NCBI GenBank assembly: GCA_021234155.1
Contig: JAJEKV010000053.1
Location: forward strand, 9,371,798-9,435,797
From: Isoetes taiwanensis
Lineage: Eukaryota; Streptophyta; Lycopodiopsida; Isoetales; Isoetaceae
DNA: 64,000 nucleotides
Direction: 5' to 3'
Shown: piece by piece, positions 43,830-54,720 of the stretch
Layout: every line of letters starts with the position of its first letter
How positions within the stretch are numbered: the stretch's first letter is position 1
The notes under the pieces: model-generated
What the model was told of the DNA's origin: nothing
What the model saw: only the letters and a program-made list of their open reading frames with translations
Database searches by the model: none
Made by a program: the position numbers and the translations under genes

Positions 43830-45090
43830 TGAGTAACGTCAGTGAAACTCTGCAATTTTATCAGGAGCATTAGTCAGATTCTTGGCAGGCTCCCAGGTTC
43901 TATCACTTGGCGAGTAACCTTCCCAATCGACAAAGTAATACAATCGTCGATGAAGAAACTTAGAGTCCAGAATCTCTCGAATCTCGAACTCCTCATGATC
44001 ATCAATTTCTACTGGTGGTGGCGGCGGAGGAACGCGATCCGAGAAAGTATTAACCGTGTAGGATTCAATAGAGACACATGAAATACTAGATGGAGCCGAA
44101 CAGCTAGAGGGAGCTCGAGCTGGAATGCTATATTGCTGATTTGAGCCGTGATCCGATTAGGACCAAGGCGACGATAGTCAAGCTTGTTGCAGGGACGTGA
44201 GGTAGGGATGTGAAATTTAGGAGCTTCCTGCCGATGCAAATCGGCATAATGCTGATAATGTTCCCGTGCTCGGTGAAGATGATGCTGAAGATCTGATTGA
44301 AGAGCCTGGAGTCTTTCAAGTCGAGACTCGGCACTAGGATTGACAGAATCACCGCCAACGATACTAAGGAACCAACGAGGATGCTGACCAGAATTCAATA
44401 AAAAACGGAGTCTAGCCATGGAGGCATGTACTGAGTTATTATAGGCAAACTCAGCTAGTGGAAGACAATCGACCCAATCATCCTGTTGATAACTGATAAA
44501 GCACCTTAAATATTGCTCTAGAGTCTGATTAGTGCACTCTACCTGCCAATTATTTTCTGGATGATGACCAGATGTCAGTGAGCGATCGATATGTAATAAC
44601 TCCAAAAGCCGCTTCCAAAAACCTGCGACGAACTGCGGTCCACAATTGCTGACGATAGTATCGGGCAAGTCGTAAAGTTTAACTACTTCACGAAGAAGAA
44701 GATCCGTTGTTCTCTCATTGGTGATGGTGATGTTACAGGGAATAAAATGAGCCATCTTAGAGAAACGATCAACAACAACCATGATGGCATCATAACCCTG
44801 AGAGAGTGGCAACTCCGGAATAAAGTCTATAGAAATGCTATTCCAAGGTTCATCTGGTACCGGCAGTGGGTGAAGAAGGCCATGCGGAAGATGCCTTGGA
44901 ACCTTTGCTCGACATCAGATGCCACAGGATCAAATAAAAGCTTCGACATAGCGACGAAGCCCAGGCCACCAATACTCTCGACTAATAAGTTCAAGAGTCT
45001 TGGCTACTCCAAAATGTCCGGCCATAGGTGAATCATGGCAAGCCTGGAGAACCTGAAGCCTAGAAGCACCATCTGGCACCTACAGAAACC
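43830..45090 (-). pseudogene. integrase and chromodomain, inner chromovirus
   Basis: From the element 5' side, the zinc-binding part has CHDSPMAGHFGVAKTLELI and REYWWPGL (about 45060-44950). The core has SIDFIPELP with the first Asp, VVVDRFSKMAHFIP, then IVSNCGPQF, where the usual IVSDRGPQF second catalytic Asp is Asn, and QVECTNQTLEQYLR with the catalytic Glu. The open 267-codon frame is 44009-44812. A GPY-like segment (LDYRRLGPNRITAQ) and a chromodomain (ILDSKFL, YYFVDWEGYSPSDRTWEP, about 43990-43850) follow. The Asp to Asn change should abolish strand transfer. Frame changes separate the core from both neighbours. Confidence 0.88.
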
Positions 45091-45099
45091 CATTACGGA

Positions 45100-45598
45100 A
45101 TGGGAGTCCATCTCGAACCTCAAAACGATCATAGTCTGATCGCATCTGCTGAGAAGATGATGCAGAGCCAATGTGTGAGAATACATCTTGAGCCAATGGA
45201 TCGGGGGGCAGAGATGCTCGAACAAACTCCAACAAGACCGTATCATGAGGCCTTTCGAACAAAGTGAGAGCCATAAGCTGGAACTGATCAGGCCCTAGAA
45301 TAACCTGTGATTGCTGATCAAATGCAGGATCGCGTAGCTTGGGCTCAAGGTAAGAGCATCGAGATAAGGCATCAGGCTTCTCTTGGAGGGATCCAGGACG
45401 GTACTTGATCATATTTCAATACGGGATAATATTTGAATATGCCACTGGGCTTGGCAACAGTTGAATACTCGAGCAGACTGAAAATGCTCTAGATTTCGAT
45501 GATCTGTATAGACTATAACCTTATAAGGAGATCCCTCCAGGAAACGTCTCCACTCCTCGAAAGAATCCACTATCGTTAACAACTCCTTGTCATAAATG
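45100..45598 (-). pseudogene. RNase H, inner chromovirus
   Basis: IYDKELLTIVDSFEEWRRFLEGSP near 45590, then VYTDHRNLEHFQ, the RNase H end, followed by the linker with RPGSLQEKPDALSR at 45300-45412. It is preceded by the deletion junction with gag. Stops near 45415. Confidence 0.8.
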
Positions 45599-46558
45599 GG
45601 AGTGTGTAAGGAGTCTGAGAAAAGCCGGCCAGTCGACGACAGACTCCTACTACTCGGACCGGCCCCTGAAGTTTTCCGACTGATTTGGGCGCTTCACAGG
45701 GCATCCACGAGCAATATGCCCAGTTCCCCCACAGTAGAGGCAAAGATTAGCCTCTCTCTGACGCTGCTTCTCGGCAGTAGATAACGATCCTCGAACTGCC
45801 CAATCAATCTGTATAGGCTCAGGTCTGGACCTGCTCGATTCTACAGATGAGACCGGGGAAGGCATAGCTACAGGCGCTTGTGTGATTGGGAAGACCTGAC
45901 TACGTCTCTCTTGCCTATGTTCGAAGAGCCGATTATCACATCGAACTGCAAATCTGATGGCTTCTTCTAAAGTCTGAGGGTCCTCCATAGACAACAGCAT
46001 ACCTTTGACATCCTCACGTAACCCCCTTCAGAAACAATCTTGAAGTGCAACGTCATCCCAGGCAGTATCTACCGCAATTTGACGAAATTTTGATGCATAT
46101 ACTGAAGCTGGACGAGAGCCTTGCCTTAGATTGCAAAGTTTTGTGACCATTGTGCGCTGATGATTGGTGTCTTCAAAGTACGCCTCGAGCACTGCAGTGA
46201 AAGCAACAAAATCTTGCAACTCTGGAGCTCCTTTCTCCAATAAACGAGCAATCCAACTTAGAGCTGGCCTTGTGAGGAGAGAACCAATCAGCCCAACTTG
46301 TTCCCGGGCCATGGGATACCTATGAGGGTGGAGCTGGATCACAAGCCTGATCTGATTCAAAAAACCACGGAGCTTGGACCGAGTGCCGTCAAACTTCTCT
46401 GGTAGGCTGATCTTAGGCTCTGATAGCCTCAATCTAGAGCTAGAAGCAGATTCATGTGAAGCAACACGTTCCTTAAGCTTTTTATTGTCCAACTGCAACT
46501 GCTGGCATACTTGAACAAGCTGATGGACCTGCTGTAATAAAGTCAAAATCTCCTCCAT
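45599..46558 (-). pseudogene. gag, inner chromovirus, with CCHC zinc knuckle
   Basis: ATG at 46558 opens MEEILTLLQQVHQLVQVCQQ, an amphipathic helix, then a retrotransposon-gag domain (GFLNQIRLVIQLHPH.YP, VYASKFRQIAVDTAWDD). A single in-frame TGA at 46028 interrupts it; the same frame continues RGLREDVKGMLLSMEDPQTLEEAI and ends with the canonical C-X2-C-X4-H-X4-C knuckle CLYCGGTGHIARGC near 45720. This is the best-preserved gag of the nest. It packages element RNA. Confidence 0.87.
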
Positions 46559-46641
46559 AGATATAAAATCACCAAATACGAGCCAAAAAAAATGCTTAGG
46601 ATCAGAGCAGGCAAGAATCGGTAAGGGATTCCGGTTCAAAC

Positions 46642-47141
46642 TGTCATGAACCTACGCGAAAACAAGGAAAATACGTTGAAAATATGCAAGAAATACGCCA
46701 AGATCGGCAAAGAGTCTGATATATGAACATGAATCAAGAGTACAATTGCCCGAAGGCAAGCAGGAACACGAGACAGATGCCTAGAAGGCTCAAGACTGGC
46801 GTTGAACTGGAATGGTTTAACAAGGAGGAGGTGCCTCTTTATATATCTAGGCCAACGGTTAGGATCACGTCACTCCAATGGATGAGATCTCGCCAAGTGT
46901 CGCGGGGGTTCTAGAATATTCTAGAACCTCTTGGAGATAGTCCCACATATGAGAAAGACGTGAAGGAACATCTTCAATAAAAATTGATTGTGCGTTTGGC
47001 AAAGGTGTGTGACTCGCAATTGGAAGGTTGCGAGTTCAAACCTTGTCTTGTGCAACTACCCTTTTGCATCCGTGTGATGACCATCTTTTGTACATACGAG
47101 TATAATGTTCGTAGGATACTAATATCCGTATGGTTGTCACA
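46642..47141 (-). repeat. 5' LTR of the inner chromovirus
   Basis: 500 bp, tgtcatgaacc to ggttgtcaca. The adjoining internal sequence on the element strand is gtttgaaccggaatccc, with no TGG primer site. The tRNA-like module (about 46990-47075) has the best T-arm of all copies: GCGAG-TTCAAAC-CTTGT. Confidence 0.9.
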
Positions 47142-47353
47142 GAAACAATATAATTCGCGTACGTAAAAAAAAAAAAATGTTCGTATGATACTAATATCCG
47201 TATGGTTGTCACAGAAACAATATAATTCGCGTACGTGAAAAAAACAATTAAGCCTTTTCCGGCGTCAAAAGTGGGATTTTTTTTCCTCCCGCGTCTGCGA
47301 TTACGTACCGCGGTGGAAAAAATCTTCTTCCCCTTTTTTTTCCGCTTTTTCAC

Positions 47354-47414
47354 GTACGCGGTTTTTACTATTTCGCATACGCGACGCGTATGCAAAACAA
47401 TAAAAACCGCGTAC
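47354..47414. repeat. long palindrome inside MITE copy 2
   Basis: Arms gtacgcggtttttact... and aaaaaccgcgtac with a short CG-rich centre; equivalent to 41824-41886. Confidence 0.8.
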
Positions 47415-47631
47415 AAAAAATTCAAATTTGAAATTTGTGCCGGGGGTTTTATAAAACCGCGTACACGAAAGTTTTTTCACATACGCAGTTTAGAAGATTT
47501 CGCGTAAGCAAAAAAAAGTTTTCGGACGGCGGCAAAAATTTTTCGTGAAATACGTTTTAAACAATAAAATACATATTTTTTTACTTTATACGTCGAAATT
47601 TTTAATTTCGTACGTACGCAACCTATCTCTG

Positions 47632-48119
47632 GAACCTACGCGAAAGCAAGGAAAATACTTGAAAAATGCGTAAGGAATACAGAGGAAATACGCCAACATC
47701 GGCGACAAATCTAATATATGAACAAGAATTAAGAGTACAATGGCCCGAAGGCAAGCATGCCTAGAAGGCTCAAGACTGGCGTTGAACCAGAATGCTTTGA
47801 CAAGAAGGAGTTATATATCTAGGCCAATGGTCAGGATCGCGCCTCTCCAATGGAAGAGATCACGCCAGTGCCGCGCATGCACGTAGGTTCTAGAATATTC
47901 TAGAACCTCCTGGAAACAACCCCACATATGAGAAAGATGTTCCTTATATCTTTAACAAGTAGTGGCAGCGCACTTGGCAACGGTGTATGACTTGCAACTA
48001 GAAAGTTGCAAGTTCAACCTCTGTCTTTTGCAACTACCCTTTTGCATCCGTGTGACGACCATCTTTTGTACATAGGAGTATAATGTTCGTATGATACAAA
48101 TATCTGTATGGTCGTGATA
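47632..48119 (-). repeat. 5' LTR of the middle chromovirus, main part
   Basis: Begins gaacctacgcg and ends gtcgtgata, followed by the target copy ggaag (48120-48124). With the stub 42971-42984 it makes about 494 bp after removing one 8-bp MITE copy, against 505 bp for the 3' LTR. Confidence 0.85.
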
Positions 48120-49083
48120 GGAAGAGCATTTCGATGGATTTCATTCTCGAGCTTCCATCTTCCTAGGGCTATGATGCCATTCTTGTTGTCAGTGTTCGCT
48201 TTTCCAAGATGAGGCATTTCATTCCTTACAGTACCTCCATCTTCAGTGAATCTGCAACTGCTCTTCTGCTTCGGCAAGTCGTTCGACTCCATGATCTTGC
48301 AGATACCGTTACTCGTGACCACGGTCCTCAGTTTGTTGCCGCCTTCTGAAAGTGTCTTCTGCAACTCTTGCATGTGAAATGTTCAATCTCTTCCGGACAT
48401 CACCCAGAGAACAATGAGCAAGTGGAATGCATATGCACTACAGACTCTTGAGCAGTATTTATAGTGCTTCATTAATTATCAGCAGGATGGCTGGGTTGAT
48501 TGGCTACCTCAGGCAAAATTTGCTAATAATCATTCTGTCCATGCTTCTATGGGCCAAACACCATTCTTTTTTAATTCTACATGCATCCCTAATGGTCCTT
48601 CATTGCCCCAGGATATGACTCAATCAATCCTAATGCTCTAGGATAATCTTCAACACCATCTTCTCCAGGCCCAAGCATGTTATCATCATCATGCAAATCA
48701 ACATCGCCAAGATGCTCCTTCTTTTACAGTTAGTGTTGTTGTTTGATCTGTCACTATAACAAGCTCCACTACCGGTATTTGGGTCCCTATCAAACTATTG
48801 ATCGAGTTAGCGATGTTTCGTCTGGAGCTTCTGCCGTCAGTTCGACTTCATATCACGAGGAATTTGAAGTTCGAGAAAATTTAGACTCCAAGTTCGTACG
48901 GTGTCTTCCTTATTATTTAGTCGATTGGAAAGGATATTCTCCAAGTGATTGAGGAAATCTGTCGAGAATTTGTCTAATGCTCTTGACAAAATTGCGGAGT
49001 TTCATCGTCATTAATAGAGATAAGCTCAGTCAGAGTATTCTGGCTTCAACTCCACAGACATCGCCGTCATGAAAGGGGGATGG
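48120..49083 (+). pseudogene. integrase core and chromodomain, outer chromovirus
   Basis: Continues the outer pol: SMDFILELPSS, GYDAILVV, RFSKMRHFIPYSTSI, TVTRDHGPQFVAAF with the second catalytic Asp (RDHG) intact, and HHPENNEQVE with the Glu. A GPY-like segment (LHYRYLGPYQTID) and a chromodomain (NLDSKF, PYYLVDWKGYSPSD) follow. The TWEP end is lost by a stop/deletion near 48950. A purine tract GAAAGGGGGATGG (49071-49083) adjoins the right LTR. Confidence 0.83.
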
Positions 49084-49520
49084 TGTGATGTCTTTACGAT
49101 TATTTATACTCGTATCTATAAAGATAGTCATCACACTGATACAAAAGGATAGACCCACGAGGCCAAATTTGAACTTACAACTTTCTAGTTGCAAGGCATA
49201 TACCTTTGCCAACCGAGTTACCTATATTTCTTATAGATATTACCTTGCATCTTTCTCATATACGTATCAGTTTCTAGGAGGTTTGAGAACATTCCAAAAC
49301 CTAGGTGCATGTATAACACAGCACGATCTCATCCATTGGAGAGCTACGATCCTGATTGCTGATCTAGGTATATATAGAGGAGTCTCATTCTTGTTGAACA
49401 CTAGTCTTGGGCCTTCTAGCTCAATCCCTTGTATTTGGCTCTGATCTATCAGGTATTTCTAGTATTCCAGTACATGTCCCTTGTGTATCTTCCTTTGTTT
49501 TCAAGCGCATCCGCAATTCT
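49084..49520 (+). repeat. 3' LTR of the outer chromovirus
   Basis: Starts tgtgatgtc directly after the purine tract. Carries the tRNA-like module (minus strand, 49150-49235) with box A-like TAACTCGGTTGG. The right edge is approximate because the end has diverged. Confidence 0.8.
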
Positions 49521-51177
49521 CTAACTTTATACAATAAAGAAACAAAAGCAAATAACCTAGAAGAATCGTCACCGTGATCCCATAGAGATAACATGCCCTA
49601 TAAAACATAATGAAAATGTTTAGAGATCGCCATGGCGATCTTCTGAGCTCAACCAAAGCCATACAAGCCCGAAACTAACTTCTCCTTAAGTGGTAGCTTG
49701 CATTTTTGGATAAAAAATGTAAAGGTACATTTGTATCCTGAGCTTGGACTAAATTTGTTGACTTAAATTTGGATACTATTTTCATACTCTACACATTACA
49801 GACAAGAGACTTCTAAGTTTTCTAGAATCATACGTCCCATAATGCTTAGTGCACATTGCACACACAAGGAGTGCCAAATATCTAGCATAATAACAAAACA
49901 ACCTTGTAGGCAACCTAGAGATGGCATGCACAATGGACAAACCTAGATATTATTAGTTTGTCTTGCTCCGCCGTAGGTAAAAAGATATAAAAGCCAAAGA
50001 TTCTGCAGAAAGGAACAAGGGCAAATTACCATTTTAGGCTTAATCTTTCACGAAATTCTCATATTCGACTCCTTTAAAAATTCCTAGACTGGGCCTCCCT
50101 TTACTTTTTGCTTTCTGTAAGAACACATAGTGCCACTAAATTGAACATGAATTGGGGAATAAAAATGGGCATGAATTGGGAACAAAGGTTTAGGCCCAGA
50201 AATTGGAAAACAGGGCCCCAGATTCGGAGCAGAGAATGAATCGGTCATATTTTTTGCATACAATATGGTATTTATGGTATTTGAGTCGCTATTTATGGCT
50301 GTCTATTAATGTCGTGATGACATGTGGCATTCCCCTCCATTGCAGAATGGTATTTGGGTCTACCATTCTGCGTTGCCGGTTTCCAGTCGGTTAACAATGA
50401 GCAGAGCAAGTCCGTTCTTTCTTTTCTTTCTTTTCTGTGTTCCTTTCGATAGAGCAAGTCCGTTCTTTCTTTCGAAAAAGTAAGTCCGTTATTTCTTTTT
50501 TGTGTTTCTGCGAAGCTTGCCATGGCATCAGAAGCTTTCTAACAATCTATTATGCCTCTTGGCCAGAGATGTCAGAGCTAGGCCAGAAAACATAGAAAAC
50601 AAAGAACTGCTGGAGAAAATAGATGCTGCCGAAAATCTGTCACAGGAACTTCCAAAAACCCCTTAATCCATGAATCGGCCATCTGAAATCTGCCACAACA
50701 TGATGCTGCCGAACTGTTGAACTGCTGGATTTGGTGCCTGATTTGGCTGGATTTGGTGGACGCGGAGCTCTGCTCTGCTGTAAACCCTGTTTTTGATACA
50801 AGGCAGAACTGGAAGAAAAGCTAAACGTCAAACATACAAGCACGGTTATGGCCGCATGCATTGTCTGCATTCTTGTGCCATGAATCCGCCATCTGAACAT
50901 CTGCCCCAAAATGCTATCAGACTGCCAAAAATCTGCTATAAGAGGCTTCTGAAAATAGAGAACTGCCTTTGATTTTCTGTCAAAAATCGCAGCGCAAAGA
51001 GCTGCCATAGCCAGAATGCATCACAACAGCGCCATAGCCACCGAAATAGCTCCCCAAATACCATATTGTGGCTTCAAGTCGCTTCAGTGCGCCATTACGG
51101 CATGACCGGTGACCCGCTCCCGGCTAACGCCGGTCGCGGGACCCCACCGGTCCATGCCAGAATGGCATCCCAAGTGC
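49521..51177. other. no supportable gene; local short duplications
   Basis: At 50402-50490 the phrase agcaagtccgttctttct occurs in three diverged copies. At 50670 and 50880 the phrase atgaatc.gccatctgaa occurs twice. Otherwise intergenic-type sequence. Confidence 0.5.
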
Positions 51178-51185
51178 CTTGAAGC

Positions 51186-51636
51186 GGATCAGGATAATCT
51201 TACCCTGGATTGAGGGATCCGGGAGGTGTGATCCCAGAGGACGGCATCCGGGAGGATGTGTGATCCCGGAGAACGGGATCCCCTTCAGCAGATATCGCAC
51301 AAAAAGCGAACCCTTATAGGGAAAACCAGGAAGTTTTTGTGTGGCTTTTTCTTGCTCGATTCTCCTCCAAATCGGATGGCGCTTTGTGCTAGGGTGGTCG
51401 GAATCGGTGGGAGGATAGGATCGGTATCGCCAGAGGAGGAAGGAGGCGAAGCCGCAGCAGAATGGCGCTGCCCCAATCTTGCCAAAAAATGGCCTACGAA
51501 CTGCGCAGTAGTCTTTAACTGTGCAGTTAACGGCGGGATCCCGTCCTCCGGGATCACACGTCCTCCCGGGATGCCGTCCTCCGGGATCACACCTCCGGGA
51601 TCCCTCAATCCAAGGTAAGATTATACTGAGCACCTT
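51186..51636. repeat. GC-rich foldback element with ~105-bp inverted arms
   Basis: Arms at about 51186-51290 and 51533-51636 are near-perfect reverse complements (shared taatcttacc, ggattgagggatcc, ggacggcatcc). Each arm contains two ~27-bp direct subrepeats of the type ccgggagg.gtgtgatccc. The ~240-bp centre is unrelated and less GC-rich. No transposase. It could be a MITE-like foldback. Confidence 0.75.
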
Positions 51637-54311
51637 GAAGCCATACAAAAGACCTGTAGCAAAACACAGGAACACATGCTTTACATTTGCCGTTGTGCAA
51701 GAAGAGATTTAGAGAAGAGATTCAAAGTTTTGCACTCTAGAAACTTGCTGGAAAAGTGCCACAAGAAAGGGATTTCATACCTCAACCAATTCTAATCAGA
51801 CCAGAAAGGATGAGCGCATCATACAAGAAATTTATCCTGTGGCATCAAAAGAAATCAATTTCGAGCAGATCAGTAATAAAAATTCCAGAGGTCAATCGTT
51901 GATGGGAGCTTTGAGAGTGCAGCAATTGTGACCTGTCTTTCCCCCATGTAAATGTCTGCTTCTCTATAGAACATTCTTCTATAAATGCGCTTAGGGGAGG
52001 GTGTCCATTGGCTGCGCACTTAAGGGGGAGATTGCTGCGACAATGATATAAACATCTTGCAGGCCATGCATGCCGCATGGCAACATGCCCAACAAGTCCA
52101 TGTAGGCTGCAAATTTTATTGCATGCCAAGCTGGCAACCCCAGCTCAACTTATGATGTGCCAAAGTGGTAGGGATATTGGTACCACCAAGGCTGAGGGGG
52201 CAGCCACATAGGCTATCAGGGTGGCCATTTAAGGCTGCCATGCAAATTTGCTCACTTTTTTGTCACAATAATTCCTAAACTTATCTTTTAAGTAACATTC
52301 AGATTCCAAGTAACATTCAAAGCTTAAAATATCCATCAAACTTATACTTTAATAAGATTGATGAGCAAAAACTATTACAATATTCAAATTCTTTCGTTTG
52401 TGCCTTGGATTCAAGAAAGATGTTTCAATCCAATAGATGACTTGGAATTTTTGAAAAACCATGGTACTCAAGATCCAGCTTGGTGCAGACACACTTGCAA
52501 ACACACAATCGTATCATAACCTGCATTTTCAAATAATTTTTGCACTAATTAGAGTGCACTGACAAGTCAGTAATTGGATGGCCATAATAACAAACCTGTT
52601 AGAAGCTCTTGTATACTCTTTGGATCAGCATGATCAGCAGCAACTGTTGGTGCTGTTATTTCAGGCATCCTTCACTTGTATGTCATAAAAAATGATGCAC
52701 ACAATTGGAAGAAAGATAACAGTACAGTCTACGGCTTCAACATGCTAGAATTATATGTTTTTGATGGTGCAATCTAACAAGTACACTTCTATAACTGAAA
52801 AATGAAAAATATGATAAAGCATGAAAATGAATGTGGATACAAGAACTTGCCTGCATACTATTTATTGGCATTAGTTTTAAATTACGATATGGAGCTAAGC
52901 CCTGCATCCACTCTCAATAATCATCTAGAAGTATGAGAAACTCCTGTTTATAAAATCCTGTTATGACACATCAGAGTTATCTATTTGAATTGAATTAAGT
53001 ATAGTCATACAACGATGATTAGCATGCATAGCACTATAAAATATAATCAACAAAGCCTTTAAAAAAATCCTTACATTCATTAGCAAGGATTGCCATCTTC
53101 ATCTCTTGAATTGCCCTCTTCATATTTAAAACTCATTAGCCCTCTGATGCCAATGAATTGGCTCTTCTTGTGCATGAATTTTTGTAGAACCATGAGTGCC
53201 AATAGCAGTGGCATCTGTTGTGCCTGAAGTACAAGTTGCGACATCTTTGGTCGGAAAAATGCAAATCGAAAAAATATGAAATACAAGCAATCTGCTTGAA
53301 ACAAAAACCACCCCAAAGGGAAGGAAAAAAAAATCGATAGTGCCATAATTGAAGAATCACTTGGCATTCACAAAACATTTGTTGTGTTTTCAATCCTAAA
53401 ATTTAAAATAATATGCTGAAACAAGAACTCTGGATGTTCGGGCTTGAAAAAACCTGTTGAAGATCGATTTGGAGTCTGTAGACGCCCATTGGCATTCAAA
53501 TAATGCTGGAAGCAGTCATTATGCGTCTTCTACAGCTAGAAGCTCTGAAATGAATAGGGCAACTCCGCAGAAAATTATGGAGCTGAAATCACAGGAAGCG
53601 AGCAGCCATAAACGACATTTGGAGATGCCTCGTGGTGGACAAGCCTCATAGTGGTCGCTTACAGGAGCTATCTACGAGCCTTCATCTCTCTGTGCGCAGC
53701 CTTCATTTTTTTCTTCACAGCCCTAATTGGAACCCTAACGTATCTGAGCTGGCCATTTTCCACATCCTTAAATGGCAACGGCGCCTTGCGTGGCCACCCT
53801 CCCCTAGTTCTTGGTCGTTCAATGGGATGTCTAGTTGCTGGTGGCAGGATGCACTCACCCTCTGTTTATCGCAGATGGGCCCTCTAGTGAATTCCCAGCC
53901 ATTAGATAGGAGAATATTCTGAGGAATATGCCCTCTAGTGTGATCCCATCCCTACACCTCATCGGGAGATGGGGTCAAACGCTGATGTGGCTCTATTTCT
54001 AAGGGGCCGTTGACATCCATTGCAAGGGAATTTGATTTCATTTGACTTCAAAATAGCAACTGCCACTAGCGGATCATGCTTCTAAATTAGCAGGCAGTCA
54101 GGTTTCCCCCACAAGCTTCCCTGCTACAGTAGGAAGCAGCCCAAGAGTTTGCCAGCCGTGAATGCCGAGGCTTCTTCAGCACCTACAAACAGAATGGACA
54201 AACAAACCGGGGGATTTGAACCCCCTTCTTCCATTTTCAAAGGCTTCTTCACACATACAAAACATTCTGGCTTTCCGTAATGAAACTGAAAAATTAACCT
54301 TACGCCCGTAC
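51637..54311. other. no supportable gene
   Basis: AT-rich with short open frames on both strands; none shows a recognisable motif. A GC-richer patch lies at 53640-53900. Confidence 0.45.
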
Positions 54312-54720
54312 TTAAGATTTAATTGCCAGCATAGAGTGATCGGCCTGCATTAAGCTATCATCAGATATGAGCCTATCAGAGAACCAACAACACAAATGAT
54401 TGAAAATGACAAGCTTACCCTGAAGCTCAGGATACGCCTGACTTGCCCTGAAAAGCTCCACGCCTCCTTCCTCTGAGGCCAAAACTGCTAGAAACCTGGC
54501 TAAACGAAAACTCGGCCTTGGCATCCCGAAGCCCAGTCCTGATCGCCAATGCAAGCTCCCGCTGCTGCCTCCGAAGGATAAGAACCCTAACTACCTCTGT
54601 TACTGCAGCAAAGAGCCCTCTGCCTTCAAGACGCCATAGCTACCCTAGACGCCCTCTGCCCTAACCATATCTACCCTAGACGCCCTCTGCCCATAGGCTG
54701 CTCGTCGCCATAGCATCACG
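54312..54720 (-). other. GC-rich patch with a possible 5' exon
   Basis: The minus strand from about 54600 reads protein-like text (REL, ALAIRTGLRDAKAEFSFSQ) and reaches cttcagGGTAAGC, a plausible splice donor, at about 54415. No downstream exon was found. The phrase ctaccctagacgccctctgcc is repeated at 54638 and 54668. Confidence 0.25.

Larger units (their letters stand above)
43241..47141 (-). mobile_element. inner chromovirus, minus strand, internally deleted
   Basis: LTRs 43241-43762 and 46642-47141 with GAAAC target copies outside. Internal coding on the minus strand is gag, then RNase H, integrase and chromodomain. Protease and reverse transcriptase are missing: gag text after the zinc knuckle passes directly to IYDKELLTIVDSFEEWR of RNase H near 45590. 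It therefore could not replicate without a helper. The internal region is only about 2.9 kb. Confidence 0.9.
42985..47631. mobile_element. hAT-type MITE, copy 2, holding the inner chromovirus
   Basis: Left terminal repeat CAGGGATAGG at 42985; the right end is CTATCTCTG at 47631. The 8-bp copies are gagcctac (42977-42984) and gaacctac (47632-47639). The body matches copy 1. Near the right part, a 70-bp unit (LTR tail plus gaaacaatataattcgcg) is duplicated at about 47109-47213. Confidence 0.82.
37308..48119 (-). mobile_element. middle chromovirus, minus strand, with nested MITE and inner element
   Basis: Its 3' LTR is 37308-37812. Its 5' LTR is broken into 42971-42984 plus 47632-48119 by the hAT-type MITE (a duplicated version is 40919-40932 plus 42100-42587). 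A 5-bp duplication GGAAG flanks the whole. Internal coding runs on the minus strand from about 40860 (gag) to 37890 (chromodomain). The integrase core is deleted: RNase H text ends at YDKELL and jumps to VREILDSKFF of the chromodomain near 38040-38060. Later events inside it are the MITE, the inner element, a tandem duplication and a solo LTR. Confidence 0.88.
34010..49520 (+). mobile_element. outer chromovirus (Ty3/gypsy), plus strand, split by nested insertions
   Basis: Left LTR about 34010-34470 and right LTR about 49084-49520 flank a plus-strand gag-pol remnant. Pol breaks off at 37302 in the integrase zinc-finger end and resumes at 48125 in the integrase core, because a 10.8-kb block (37308-48119) sits between duplicated GGAAG copies. 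Domains seen are gag, a proline-rich linker, the N-terminal part of RT, RT thumb and RNase H, integrase and a truncated chromodomain. The RT palm with its catalytic Asp pair is missing: text jumps from FPKRMMQL to EEHVLKILQKL near 36060. Many stops are present, and it is the oldest layer of the nest. Confidence 0.88.

Noticed and set aside
50293-51008. Minus-strand ORFs around 50.3-51.0 kb
   Set aside because: Low-complexity repeats of short phrases explain the open frames; no conserved motif.
54200-54235. T-arm-like ccgggggatttgaaccccc, as if the end of a tRNA gene
   Set aside because: The upstream ~50 nt on the minus strand do not form a D-arm or anticodon arm and no acceptor stem pairs.
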